Assembly: GCA_033807775.1 (NCBI GenBank)
Contig: CM066317.1
Coordinates: 8,887,870-8,951,869, forward strand
Direction: 5' to 3'
From: Saussurea involucrata
Taxonomy: Eukaryota; Streptophyta; Magnoliopsida; Asterales; Asteraceae
Length of the DNA: 64,000 nucleotides
Shown: in pieces, positions 22,201 to 34,369 of the stretch
How positions within the stretch are numbered: the first letter of the stretch is position 1
Layout: each line of letters begins with the position of its first letter
The notes under the pieces: generated by a model
What the model was told of the DNA's origin: nothing
Databases searched by the model: none
The model's input: the letters and a program-made list of their open reading frames with translations, nothing else
Translations under genes and position numbers: made by a program

Positions 22201-23850
22201 GGGAAATTAATTAAAATGCCATAAGTCCAAGTCAAACTTACCAAAATGCCACAAATTTCTCATAGTTTGCAAAAATGCCACAAATACCCGTGATTGGAGC
22301 CCGCGATCGCGGCCAGTTGCATTTTCGTAATTAATTATCCCGCGATCACCGGGGAAGCCGCCCGCGGTGGACCAATTTAGTTGTATTTGATGATTTTTAA
22401 ATGAAATTTTACACTTTCACCCCTTATACTTATTTATAAACTTTACTTTATATCTTTTACTTTCATTATTTTAATTTTACATTTAATACATATAATCGTT
22501 TATTAACTAAAACACGTTAAAAAATACGTTTTAATTTTAACAAGTTACACCATTATAATCGTCTCTTCGATACGTTCGAAATGAGCTCAACCTTGAATTT
22601 TTTTGATTTATATATTTTAATATATATCATATATACTACATACAAATATTTTTAATATTTACAATTCATACCTTTATAATTAATTATTTAATTTATGGTA
22701 CTCTTATAGTTAATGCGATAGGAGTGTAAAACAAAATTGAGAATACGTTAAAAAAATGAATTGCCGCAGATAAAAAATATTTTTTAGATAGTGTATATGA
22801 TATATATTAAAATATATAAATAAAAAAATTCAAGATTGAGCTCATTTCGAACGTATCGAAGAGACGATTATAATGATGTAACTTGTTAAAATTAAAACGT
22901 ATTTTTTTAACGTATTTGAGTTAATAAACGATTATACGTGTTAAATGTAAAATTTAAATTATGAAAGTAAAAGGTATAAAGTAAAGTAAATAAATAAGTA
23001 TAAGGGGTGAAAGTGTAAATATCAAATCAAAATCACATTTGTAGGAAAAATTGAAATGTTACATTTTCAACCCCTATACTTATTTACTTATTTTACTTTA
23101 TACCTTTTACTTTCATAATTTAAATTTTACATTTAACACATATAATCGTTTATTAACTAAAATACGTTAAAAAATACGTTTTAATTTTAACAAGTTACAC
23201 CATTATAATCGTCTTTTCGATACGTTCGAAATGAGCCTAATCTTGAATTTTTTTTATTTATATATTTTAATATATATCATATACACTACCTAAAAAATAT
23301 TTTTTATCTGTGGAAATTCATTTTTTTAACGTATTCTCAATTTTGTTTTACACTCCTTTCGCATTAACTATAAAAGTACCATAAATTAAATAATTAACTA
23401 TAAAGGTATGAATTGTAAATATTAAAAATATTTTTATGTAGTATATATGATATATATTAAAATATATAAATCAAAAAAATTCAAGATTGAGCTCATTTCG
23501 AACGTATCGAAGAGACGATTATAATAGTGTAACTTGTTAAAATTAAAACGTATTTTAGTTAATAAACGATTATATGTGTTAAATGTAAAATTAAAATAAT
23601 GAAAGTAAAAGGTATAAAGTAAAGTTTATAAATAAGTATAGGGGGTGAAAGTGTAAAATTTCATTTAAAAATCATCAAATACAACCGCGGGCGGCTTCTC
23701 CGTGATCGCGGGATAATTAATTACGAAAATGCCACTAGCCGCGATCGCAGGCTCCTATCGCAGGTATTTGTGGCATTTTTGCAAACTGTGAGAGATTTGT
23801 GGCATTTTGGTAAGTTTGACTTGTATTTATGGCATTTTAATTAATTTCCT
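22201..23850. mobile_element. Non-autonomous MULE with repeated inverted interior
   Basis: Ends GGGAAATTAATTAAAATGCC and AGGAAATTAATTAAAATGCC (right complement) are flanked by a perfect 9-bp TSD TATTTTAAT (22192-22200, 23851-23859). Subterminal CGCGATCGCGG is present. The interior alternates four copies of one AT-rich segment of about 300 bp in forward and reverse orientation (markers CGATACGTTCGAAATGAG and its complement). No protein is encoded. Confidence 0.9.
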
Positions 23851-23859
23851 TATTTTAAT

Positions 23860-24946
23860 TGATGGTGGGAATAAAAAAAAATCATTTCCTCTTTTCAGAA
23901 TATCCATTTTTTTTAATTTTGAAAGTTTATTAGACGTAAGTTAGGCTATTTTTGTACTTTTATGAATAGAGATGAAATTTACATATATTTTGGCATCGCT
24001 TGACAAAAAAACTTTTTTTTTCTGGGAAACGTTTGTATAATTATAAGCTAATTTTGTAAAACTGCTACTTAGAATAGCTTTTAAGTAGTTTTTTTTATGA
24101 ATATTCCAATATTGCCTTAATTATTATTAATTAACTATTATTATAAATAAATATTAGTTTTTAAAATTTAATTATTATTAATTAGTAAATATTAATTAAT
24201 ATTAACTAAAAATTATTAATTTTTAATTATTTAGAGATATTGTTGATCATATAAATAATTTTTTATATTAATCAATATATTTTAATCAATTACTATTATT
24301 TTTTTTATTATTTTTTATTAATCTTTTTCATATTATATGTAACGGTTATTAATCAAATTCAAAATTTATAGTATATATGTAATAATAAATTTTAAATTCT
24401 TTTAATTAACATGTTATATTATTTATTTTTTCTTTACTACATTAGTTATATTAATTAACATATTATATTGCTATAAATTTGTTTTAATTATATAATTAAA
24501 TATTGTAATTGATAATTTTTTGAAGATGTCATTTTTGGTCATTACATATTTATAAGCTAGTTTTGTCAAACGTGACTTCTTCATCAGCTACCAGCTAGCT
24601 TATGAGTCAACATCTAGCTTATCAACTAGTTTGCCAAACATAACCTTTATCTTCTTCTTCCATACTAGAGGAAGATCCATAAATTTTCACAATGGTTGCA
24701 CATTACTTAATATAAAAAGTAGATTATTTATTAAAAGTGATAAACAAACAAATTACTTCATACAATTGGTATATCCGTATATATTTGATTGTATCCATAG
24801 ACATTCATATGAATTCCAAAAATATGGAAGCAACTTGTACATATTGCAACAAAGCTTGTACTAACCACAAAGATGGTGGCAATCTGGAGAAAGACCAAGA
24901 GATGATAAAATTAAGCCAAGTTCGAAACTTGTGTTGGCGTAAGTAA
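23860..24946. other. AT-rich intergenic region
   Basis: Very AT-rich, with TTAATTA-like simple sequence. A possible inverted-repeat MITE end near 24540-24645 contains TTTATAAGCTAGTTTTGTCA and a related reverse form. No supported gene. Confidence 0.5.
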
Positions 24947-25226
24947 CGGGCCGTTTATAAAACGCTTACATGGGTAAGTGCTTACCAAGTCACATTAGCT
25001 TACCGGATGAATATGGCAAGGACTAAGAATCTTACCCGGTAAGAGCGGAAGCAAGGACTGAGAGTCGAAAGCAAGGACCGAGAGTCTTACGACGGTTAGC
25101 GCTTACCGGCTAAATTGTTGCATGCGATGCCTTTTTGATGGACACAAATCTTACCCGGTAAGTAAGTGATAGTGTTGAATTTTACCGGTAAACACTTACC
25201 CGAGCTAAGAGTTGGTAAATGTTGTA
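24947..25226. mobile_element. Diverged Harbinger-like MITE, relative of the copy at 11698
   Basis: CGGGCCGTTTATAAAACGCT at the left resembles the end of the 11698-11969 element, and the interior shares many CTTACCGG/CCGGTAAG motifs and GCAAGGAC. The right end is eroded and no TSD was found. Confidence 0.6.
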
Positions 25227-25362
25227 CGAAACTCCGGTCCAACCAATGTCAATTTTTCATAATTTTCAACTGATGTTTTTTATATGCTTTAGAAAAAGTG
25301 TCATTTCAAAAAGAAACAAAAATCCATTTCTAGCAAAACAAAAAAACCATAAATCAAAACAT

Positions 25363-27249
25363 TCATGCCACAGATGATCCAACAGACCCAAATAGACTAG
25401 AAATCGCTTTGTGTTTGCGAATATGAGGAGGACACTTAAAAAGCAAATCTTTAGCCTCCATTTCTCTACCTTCATCAAACATACCCTGAAACACATTCTG
25501 ATAAGCTGAAATTGATGGGCTTTCTTTATAACTCAATGCCTTCAAAAACTCCAAACTTTCATCAACTGTTCCAAATTTCGAAAGATACCCAACAAACGCC
25601 TCCGAAAACGGCGGGTACCCATGTTTTTTCATAAGCCGTAGCACCTCCAACGACTCCTCAATCTTTCGTTCCGCCAACAGCTTCTGAATCAAGTTCTTGT
25701 ATGTTGCTTGCCACGGTTTCACGCCGCCAGTCTCCACCATCTCTGCCAGTAACTGGCGGGCGGCTATCGCGTTTTCTTGACTCAAAAACCCATTTATTAA
25801 AACGTCCAAAAGATCCGCATCGGCTTCACAGCCTTTCTCAATCATGTTTGCAAGAAAGATGAGAGCTTTTTCAACCTCATTGGCTGAACAGTGTCCTTGG
25901 ATCAGAATCGTCCATGTTTTGATATCGGGATTGCATCCGTCTGATTCCATTAAGTCGATAACTTTCGAAGCTTCTTCTAATCTTCGAGCTTTACAAAGCC
26001 CGAAGATTAATTGGCTGTAGGTTATGTTATCTGGTTCGTATCCAGCTTCTTTCATGGCTATCATCATCTTTTCGGCTTCATCAAACTGACCTAAACTCGT
26101 TAAAGACCTATGAATACCATCATAAACGCTTTTCGAAAGAGAATTTCCTGTTTCTTTGAACTTATTCACGACTCTGAATACAAGATCTAAATCGGGTGAA
26201 CGATTGCCTGCAATGTTCCTTAACAGCAGACTACAATCTTGAATCGATGGCTTATAAGGGCTGTCCATCATAAGCTCATAAAGATCCACCGCCTCCTTAA
26301 ACAACTTACGTTTCTGAAACAATCTTGTGATCTTTAAATAAGTATCAAGATCCATATTATGGCCAAATTTCTTCATTTCGTTAAACATACTCCAAAACTC
26401 TTCTAATGAATCTTCACGGCCAAGAACCCTAAGAATCGCGTTGTAAGTAATTGTATTATGTTTGTAATCGAAATTCTCACTAATCCATTTGAAGAACCCT
26501 AAAGCTTTCAATGGATATGATCTTAAATTCTTCAATACCCTAAGAACGAAATTATCCGATAATTTGGATCCAAATTTCATCTCCTCCAATCTCTTCTCAA
26601 CCGCATTTCCCCAATCGGATTCGACCAAAACACCAACGATCCGATTAACAAAATTATCCACAGGATCATCATTCACCATTGAATTATAAAATTTGGTCAA
26701 AAGTGCAGCTTCATTGATCATCTTCAAGCTCTTGAAATCCCTAAGAATCAATAGATACGCTTGATCATCGATGAAGAAACCACCTTCTTTCATCTTTTGA
26801 GCAGTGATCCAGAACTGTTTTATCGATTCTTTGTTTCCATAGATTCGAAGCATTAAGCTATACATCGCGGAACTCGGTTGAAACCCTAATTTTCCGACGA
26901 TCCAATTGAAGAAATCGGATGCCTTTTTGGGATCCTTTGATAGTTTCTTAAGAACATACATGACAGATTCATGAGTGAAATCAGATTTTGAGTTCGATAA
27001 TTCTTGTTCTAACTTTTCAGACCATTTTTCAGATAAAATTAGATTTAGGGTTTGTTCTGGTTTCGAAGAAAAGAACAGTTGTCTATGGAGATTGAGAAAT
27101 GGAGAAACGTAATTGGGTGCATATAAGTGAAGAAACTGAGTTCTCACCTGATTGTTGAGGTGAGTTCTGGCGAGCTGAGTTGAGTAGAGCGAGTTAGCGA
27201 GCTTGACTGAACTCAGTAATCTCTTGGTTAGATTCATAGTGGCTGCCAT
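25363..27249 (-). CDS. P-class pentatricopeptide repeat protein, probably mitochondrial, 628 aa
   Basis: The frame is open from 27423, but the start at 27249 (MAATMNLTKRLLSSVKLANS) is preferred. It opens an arginine/lysine/serine-rich, acid-poor leader typical of mitochondrial targeting, while the upstream 58 codons look like 5' leader. The body contains degenerate 35-residue PPR units; the clearest are near the C-terminus (DNITYSQLIFGLCKARRLEE, DIKTWTILIQGHCSANEVEK). There is no E or DYW extension, so it is a P-class member, which usually bind organellar RNA for processing, stability or translation. The gene is intronless, as is usual for the family. It resembles the Arabidopsis At3g02490/At5g15980-type PPR group from memory; this was not checked. 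The frame is intact. Confidence 0.9.
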   Translation of the reverse strand: MAATMNLTKRLLSSVKLANSLYSTQLARTHLNNQVRTQFLHLYAPNYVSPFLNLHRQLFFSSKPEQTLNLILSEKWSEKLEQELSNSKSDFTHESVMYVLKKLSKDPKKASDFFNWIVGKLGFQPSSAMYSLMLRIYGNKESIKQFWITAQKMKEGGFFIDDQAYLLILRDFKSLKMINEAALLTKFYNSMVNDDPVDNFVNRIVGVLVESDWGNAVEKRLEEMKFGSKLSDNFVLRVLKNLRSYPLKALGFFKWISENFDYKHNTITYNAILRVLGREDSLEEFWSMFNEMKKFGHNMDLDTYLKITRLFQKRKLFKEAVDLYELMMDSPYKPSIQDCSLLLRNIAGNRSPDLDLVFRVVNKFKETGNSLSKSVYDGIHRSLTSLGQFDEAEKMMIAMKEAGYEPDNITYSQLIFGLCKARRLEEASKVIDLMESDGCNPDIKTWTILIQGHCSANEVEKALIFLANMIEKGCEADADLLDVLINGFLSQENAIAARQLLAEMVETGGVKPWQATYKNLIQKLLAERKIEESLEVLRLMKKHGYPPFSEAFVGYLSKFGTVDESLEFLKALSYKESPSISAYQNVFQGMFDEGREMEAKDLLFKCPPHIRKHKAISSLFGSVGSSVA

Positions 27250-27472
27250 TGAAATGTGGCTAAAGTTGCAGCTGAAGAAAGGGGGAAAAGGGTTATCGAG
27301 GGTTTTGGGCGAGTGAGGTATCCAAGGGTCAAGTCGGGTCGGGTTTAACCCATCAAATACCATTAGACCCAAATAATTTGCCTTTACTCCTTTGGACCAT
27401 TTGCATCCCTGAACACCAAACACTTTTCTCTGTTGTTACATGACCTTTGCAATAACACTTTTAAAATTAATA

Positions 27473-27760
27473 GAGTAAATTACATGATTGGTCCATGTGG
27501 TTTACATATAATTGCACTATTGGTCCCTAAAATGAAATAATTATGAAAACCATCCCTGTGGTTTACAATTCCACACCCCTTTAGTCCTCATGCCCTAACA
27601 TCGTTTATATCACTCTGTTAACCACATCACATGCCACGCACATGATGGGCAAATCCGTCAATTCACCAATTTCATCTCTTTTAATCGAACTAAACCACAG
27701 GGACTTCATCTCTTTCATCTCTCAACTTCATTTCTTCCCTCCCACTTAACAACAGTAAGA
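27473..27760 (+). repeat. Left TIR of the composite MULE
   Basis: It matches the complement of 49683-49964, including CCATGTGGTTTACAT, CATGCCCTAACA, GCACATGATGGGCAAATCCG and CATCTCTTTCATCTCTCAAC. The inner border carries a donor-like ACAACAGTAAGAA, so transcripts starting in the TIR could be spliced in their leader. Confidence 0.9.
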
Positions 27761-29481
27761 AACCCTTTCGTCCCTCCAACCCATGGCTCCTCCCGCTGTT
27801 GTTTTTTGTTCGTGCGGCTAGATCGTCTTCTTCATCTAAACGATTTCACTTTTTCTTCCCTCCCAAGACACAACGGTAAGAAATCCTTTCACTTGATTCA
27901 CTTCACTTGGCTTTTACAATGGTTTTCATCTTCTTCAGTTGGCTTTTACTATTGTAGTTGTTGAAGATGGAACGAAGGAGTTTATGGCAGCTTTGAATCA
28001 ACTATGATGAAACCGAATACATAGATGTTTATAGTATGTTGTTCTTTATACACTCTTAAACTCTTATTTGATGACGATTTAATATTGTTAATGGACATTT
28101 TTGTTGATTGTTGATCAAAACCATGTTTTTTTTTGCAGAATGTTATCCAACCCTTGTTTCTTTAAGAATACACCATGGGGGGGTTTTCAGCAAGTTTCCT
28201 GGTAGACAATATCTACAAGGTAAAACTCAGTTTGTTGACTTGGTTGATACAGATCGGTTATCTATGAATGAACTACATGACATGATGGCAGAAATAGGTT
28301 ATACATCATCCATACCCACTTTTTTTCATTTTAAGTTTCCTGGGAAGGACTTAGATGTTGGACTTCATGCTTTGGGTAGTGATGCAGACGTGCTAGAGAT
28401 GTTGAAATTGGTGCCTGATTGTAGACTTTTTGACATTTACACTGAACAATGGCAAAATAGGTTGAATACATATAATATGAGTCATGGTGGTAGTAAGGTG
28501 GTTATAGAGGAACTCCCTGAAGAAGGCTCACCTGAGTTTAATAGGTGTAAAAAGATAGTCTCAACAGGTTTGCGTAGTTCTTGCCAAAAAAAAGTTGCTA
28601 CTAGGTTGGATTGATGAAGAGAAGGGCAAAGACGCAAGTGATATCAATCAGAAGGAAGGGAAGGGCAAAGAGGTGGTTGATATTAATCAGAAGGAAGAAA
28701 CAGTTGATGATATAATAAATGAAATTGAAAGCAATGGCCTTTTTGATGAATTTGAACCCTTTTTGGGAGATGAATACAATCAAATGGAAGGAGACCTAGG
28801 ATCAGATGAAAGTGATGACGATGAGTTTATGGAAGAGACGCACAATGTAGTTGATGAAGTTGAAGTGGACATGAAGACCTTTAAGGCAAACACTGATCTA
28901 GATGTTGAATGTGTTGAAAAAAAAGATGTGAATAGTGATGATTCAAATGTATCTGGAGATGTGGATGCAGTGGATATGGAAGATCTCGAAAGCAATACAG
29001 ATGATTCTGATATGGAGAAAGAAAGGAAAACACTACTAAAGAAGTTGAGAAAGGAGAAAGCATCAGTTTCTGGCATGGAAGAGAGTTCTTGCTTCTATGT
29101 TGGCAAAGTTTTTGGTAGCAAAGATGGTATAAAGAGGTTGATAGATATGCATGCTATACAAACTAAAAGGCAGTTACATGTGATAAAGAATGATAGTACT
29201 AGAATCAGGGTAGTTTGTAGAGGATCCCAGCCATAAATGAATAAACAATATGGGCCTACTAATGCTGCAAGTGGGACACATAAAGACAAAAGGAAAGAAG
29301 CCAAGTCAAGTGGACCACCTTGTCCATGGGTCCTACTTATTTCTAAGGGAAAAAATGATGCAACTTGGATGGTTAAGACATTTGTGGATACCCATAAATG
29401 TCTTGAAACAAGAGAAGTAAAAGCGTGTAAAGCCTCTTTTTTGTCCCAAGAAATTGTAGACACCATTTCACATAACCCAGA

Positions 29482-31393
29482 TGTAACGCCCCAAAATCCG
29501 GGCCAATTTAAAACTCAAGTTACAACAGGTTATGACAATAAAATTACAACTTATATAGATAGCAAAGAAATTAACCATCAAGAGTGTAATTACAATACAG
29601 GATACTTCGAATAATCTATCAATCTAATCATGTCACTATAATCAGATTAATTGAGTTATCTAAGCTATCCTCCGAAAATCTCCTCTTTGTTAATTGCCAC
29701 TTCTGCTATTCTAAAAACACCCGTCCCACAACCCTTTATTTGCCTGAGCCTGCACCTGGTAAGAAAACATCATATGAAACGATTAGGCCAACGCCTAGTG
29801 AGAACATTCGTTTCAATAATAACATTTGCAAAAATCAATGTAAAAAATTTATAACAAACCTGGTTACTCCTTTTCTTACCGTGCGTATAACTCTATTCCA
29901 TTACACAATTTTATCCATTCCCATGACTGATAACAAATCCATCAGCATATCATACCCCAGAGCCACACTACGAATCTTCAAAGATTCTAGATCAATGCTC
30001 TCCACCAATAAATCGCGATTACACACGCCCATTTATCAGTAAGGAAGCAGAGATTACAAGTACTTATGTCAACCTCACTCTCTTCCTTAGAAATCAGGAA
30101 TAACGATTAATACCACACGCCTATTCCATAATTTCCCACACACACTGGAATAACGATTAAACGAGTTATACCACACGCCTATTCCATGTGATTACCAAAC
30201 TTTAGTGTCTATGGATCCATTACACTTATTTCTACTCGTGCAAGTAAATGCTTAATACAGATTTCTCATATCATTCAGTATGAGCAAATCACCTTTATAC
30301 TATATAGATTCCTCATATCATTCAGTATGAGCAAATCGCATTTAACACATTCCTGCCTAGTATCACACTAGTGCAGTCTATAACCCTAACATACTACTAT
30401 TTAAAGTACATATGTTCAAGTGATACAAGATATATGTCAATTCTTAAATCGCACCTTTCCACGATTAACGAAACTATACTTTCCAATTTCTAGAATAGTA
30501 CAGATAATACAAAGTCTATGGATACCTTAACTTTTATATTCTTAAGTTCATATCCAAGATCTATTACCAAAATTTATAAACTGACTATTTTTATCCAACT
30601 CCCGGTATTCCCAACTCCCGGTATCCCTAACTCCCGGTATTCAACACATGTACCGGAACTTCACCGGAACTCATAAGTACCGGGATTTGCCTCTACCGGG
30701 ACTTCCAACTACCAGGACTTGCCACTACCGGGACTTGCCTCTATCAGGACTTGCCACTACCGGGACTTGTCACTACCGGGACTTGCCTCTATCAAGACTT
30801 GCCACTACCGGGACTGCACCGAGACTCATAAGTACCGGGCTTTCGTTCATGTACCGGGACTACGTACAGTCTATTTCAATCAAGTCCACAAATCGACTTA
30901 ACTTGTAAAATCAGTTCAATCTATGTATTCCATTCAGTCCTCAGTCAATTTACACAGCTATATTAAGGTTAGTACAACTTAAAAACACTGATTTGTACAA
31001 CGAATCGAATGAACTCACCTTTTGTAGTAAAAACCCACTTCTGCACAAAATTTGAACTTCAAACTGATGTTTATGATTCAAATTGATGACAAATTCTGCT
31101 TTCTTTCTTTTCTTCTCTATATTCCTTCTTTCTGCTTAATGACCGACTCAATAGAACAAGAATGAGATATTTTACCTATCTCAGATGTTTTATTCATACA
31201 CACAATTAGGAAATGACCAAACATACCCTCAGGATCCATTATTCCCAAAAGTACCACCATACTTTCATTACTTGTATTTTAATCCCCTTTCTCTTGAATT
31301 ATAACACTTCCATATAATCCAAGGTTTAAACTAGAAAACAAATACATCCAAATTCTTATTAAAACACTAATAACGAAAATTCAGGATGTTACA
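29482..31393 (-). repeat. 3' LTR of the chromovirus
   Basis: 1912 bp, TGTAACGCCCC to GGATGTTACA on the plus strand. It contains a 16-bp minisatellite around ACTACCGGGACTTGCC at about 30650-30850. Confidence 0.9.
30650..30850. repeat. 16-bp minisatellite in the LTR
   Basis: Repeats of ACTACCGGGACTTGCC with substitutions. The other LTR has the same array at about 37545-37745 with a slightly different copy number. The open frames across it are repeat artefacts. Confidence 0.85.
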
Positions 31394-31501
31394 ATACTCC
31401 CCAACTTAAAAATGATTTCGTCCCCGATATCAAAATTAAGTAAACAAATGAGGATACTTATCTTTCATACTTTCTTCTGACTCTAAAGTCACATTAGTAC
31501 C

Positions 31502-32803
31502 TCAATGGTGTTTCCACTGTACTTTCAACATAGCTACTTCCTTGCCACCACGTAGCTTTCTAACCGATCTTTCCAAAATTGACACTGGTTCTTCCACACA
31601 GCGACTCTTTTCATCTACTCTCACATCAGTGAGTGGTATCACATCCTCTTCTTCGGCTAAACACTTCCGAAGATAACAAACATGAAAGGTATTATAAACC
31701 CCTTCCAACTCTGGTGGAAGATCCAACTGATATGCTTGCAAACCAATCCTTTTAGTGATAATGAAAGGTCCTAGAAAACGAGGACTTAACTTCCCGCGTT
31801 TACCAAACCTTATCACACCCTTCCATGGGGACACTTTAAGCATCACGCGCTCCCCAACTTGAAATTCCTTTGGTCTCCTTTTCGGGTCAGCATAACTCTT
31901 CTGTCGGTCCTGAGCTTCTTTCATATGATGCCGAATTTCTTTCACCTTATCAGCTGTTTGTTGTACCAATTCTGGACCAGCAAACTGTTTCTCTCCGGCT
32001 TCTAACCAACATACCGGAGTTCTACATTTTCGACCATACAAGGCTTTGAAGGGCGCTCTTCCGATACTGGAATGATAACTGTTATTATACGCAAATTCTA
32101 CTAACGGTAGATGCGTATCCCAGTTACCTCCAAAATCCAATACACAAGACCTGAGCATATCTTCCAAAGTTTGTATAGTCCTTTCACTCTGTCCATCAGT
32201 TTGTGGATGAAAAACAGTGCTCAAATTAACTTTCGTACCCAATTCCTCTTGTAGTGATCGCCAAAACCTTGAGGTAAACCGACTATCACGATCTGACACA
32301 ATCGACACCGGTATACCATGTCTTGACACCACCTCATCAATATACAGCTTCGCCAACTTCTCAATTGGTGATGTTTCTTTCATAGCCAGAAAATGAGCAC
32401 TCTTAGTTAATCTATCCACGATTACCCATATTGTGCCGTTACCCTTTTGCGTCTTGGGCAACTTCGTCACAAAGTCCATGGTGATCTTCTCCCACTTCCA
32501 TTCCGGAATTTCCAAAGATTGGAAACTTCCGTAAGGTTTCTGATGTTCTGCTTTCACCAACGAACATGTTCTACATGTTTCAACCTTCCGGGCCACATCT
32601 ACTTTCATAGCCGGCCACCAATAATGCAATTTCAGATCTCGATACATCTTTGTATTCCCAGGGTGTATGGAATACTTAGATCTATGAGCGTCTTCGAGAA
32701 TCAGCTCTCGATTTCCTCCAATCTTTGGTACCCAAACACGACCTTGGAACAGCTTTATTCCACGGCCATCTTCAGTCAACTGAAGGTGTTGCTTGCCCAT
32801 CAC
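31502..32803 (-). pseudogene. Chromovirus pol, integrase and chromodomain part
   Basis: The segment continues in frame from the RT block after a TAA codon at 32804-32806. It holds the integrase zinc-binding region (H...H, then CRTC), the catalytic core with the usual D, D, E signature (TMDFVTKLP; SDRDSRFTSRFW; later E), the GPF/Y-type region (FLGPFIITKRIG) and a chromodomain-like C-terminus (PVSILERSVRKLRGGKE). The frame meets a TGA at 31502-31504, after which related coding sequence continues, so this stop also looks like a mutation rather than the natural end. Confidence 0.85.
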
Positions 32804-34351
32804 TTATTCTTTCAGGTTTACTTCCCGTAAAGCCTCCGCTTGTGCCTCTTTTATCTTTTCCATCAAACTTGATGTCACATCAATTCTAGCATTGATCGAT
32901 TTCAAACATCCACTATACTCTTTCCTACTTAAGGCATCGGCCACGACATTTGCTTTACCAGGATGGTAATGCAATTCGCAATCGTAATCTTTAAGTAATT
33001 CTAACCATCTTCGCTGTCTCATATTTAACTCTTTCTGATCAAAAACATGCTGCAAACTTTTATGGTCAGTAAAAAGAGTACATTTGGTTCCATACAAGTA
33101 GTGCCTCCACAGCTTTAAAGCAAAAACGACAGCCGCTAACTCCAAATCATGTGTCGGGTAGTTCTTCTCGTGTTCTTTAAGTTGTCTTGACGCATAAGCA
33201 ATCACTTTGCCTCGTTGCATCAATACGCACCCTAGACCCATCTTTGAAGCATCACTGTATACCACTAAATCTTCTGTTTCTTCTGGTAAAGCAAGAACCG
33301 GAGCCTCACACAACTTTTGACGTAAGGTTCTGAAAGCCGATTCTTGTTTCTCCGTCCAGACAAACTTCACGTTCTTTCTAGTCAGAATAGTCAAAGCAGA
33401 TGCAATCTTAGAAAAGTCTTTAATAAACCTTCTGTAATAACCTGCTAAACCCAAGAAACATCTTATTTCAGATGCACTTCTAGGTGTCTCCCAATTTTCC
33501 ATAGCTTCAATCTTAGCTGGGTCTACCTTGACTCCTTCTGAAGTGATCACGTGACCTAGAAATTGTACTTCTTTTAACCAAAATTCACATTTTGAAAACT
33601 TCGCGTACAATTTCTCTCTTCTTAAAACTTCTAAGACTTCACGTAGGTGTTGTTCATGATCTGCTTCAGTCTTTGAATACACAAGTATGTCATCAATAAA
33701 GACGATAACAAACTTGTCCAAGAAAGGTCGATACACTATATTCATCAGATCCATGAAGACAACTGGAGCATTTGTCAACCCGAATGGCATTACTAGAAAC
33801 TCATAATGCCTGTATCTGGTTCTAAAAGTTGTCTTAGGAATATCTTCATTTCTAACCCGCACTTGGTGATACCCTGACCTCAAATCAATCTTAGAAAAAC
33901 ATCCTGCCCCTTGAAGTTGATCAAATAGATCATCGATTCTTGGAAGCGGATATTTATTCTTAATCGTCACCTTATTCAGCTCGCGGTAATCTATACACAT
34001 TCTCATAGTACCGTCTTTCTTCTTAACAAACAGGACCGGAGCTCCCCAAGGCGAAGAACTCGGTCTGACAAAACCTTTATCTAATAACTCCTGGAGTTGA
34101 GTCATCATCTCTTTCATTTCAGACGGCGCTAGACGGTAAGGTGCCCGCGCTATCGGAGACGAACCTGGAATGAGATCAATTCTAAACTCCACCTGCCTTT
34201 CAGTAGGTAGACCAGGAAGATCATCAGGAAATATGTCAGGAAACTCACGTACCACCTTGATATCTTCCAATTGTTTCTTTTCCAACCTTCCATCTAAGAC
34301 ATACGCCAGATAGGATATACATCCTTTCATTAAACACTTCCGCGCCTTCAC
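32804..34351 (-). pseudogene. Chromovirus pol, reverse transcriptase and RNase H part
   Basis: RT motifs include KKDGTMRMCIDYRELNK, the catalytic FIDDILVYSK and FLGLAGYYRRFI. RNase H follows (VVYSDASKMGLGCVL, TDHKSLQHV, ADALSRK). The frame is in phase with gag, separated only by a TAA at 34370-34372 and a short open stretch. It ends in another in-frame TAA at 32804-32806. Confidence 0.9.
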
Positions 34352-34369
34352 AACAGAGATTAACGGAAT

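Noticed and set aside
29237..29614. Separate 125-codon gene
   Set aside because: It is the continuation of the MULE transposase after an in-frame stop, ending in LTR sequence.
30648..30908. ORFs with LPLPGL/TCHYRD repeats (also at 37428-37813)
   Set aside because: Products of the 16-bp LTR minisatellite read in shifting frames.
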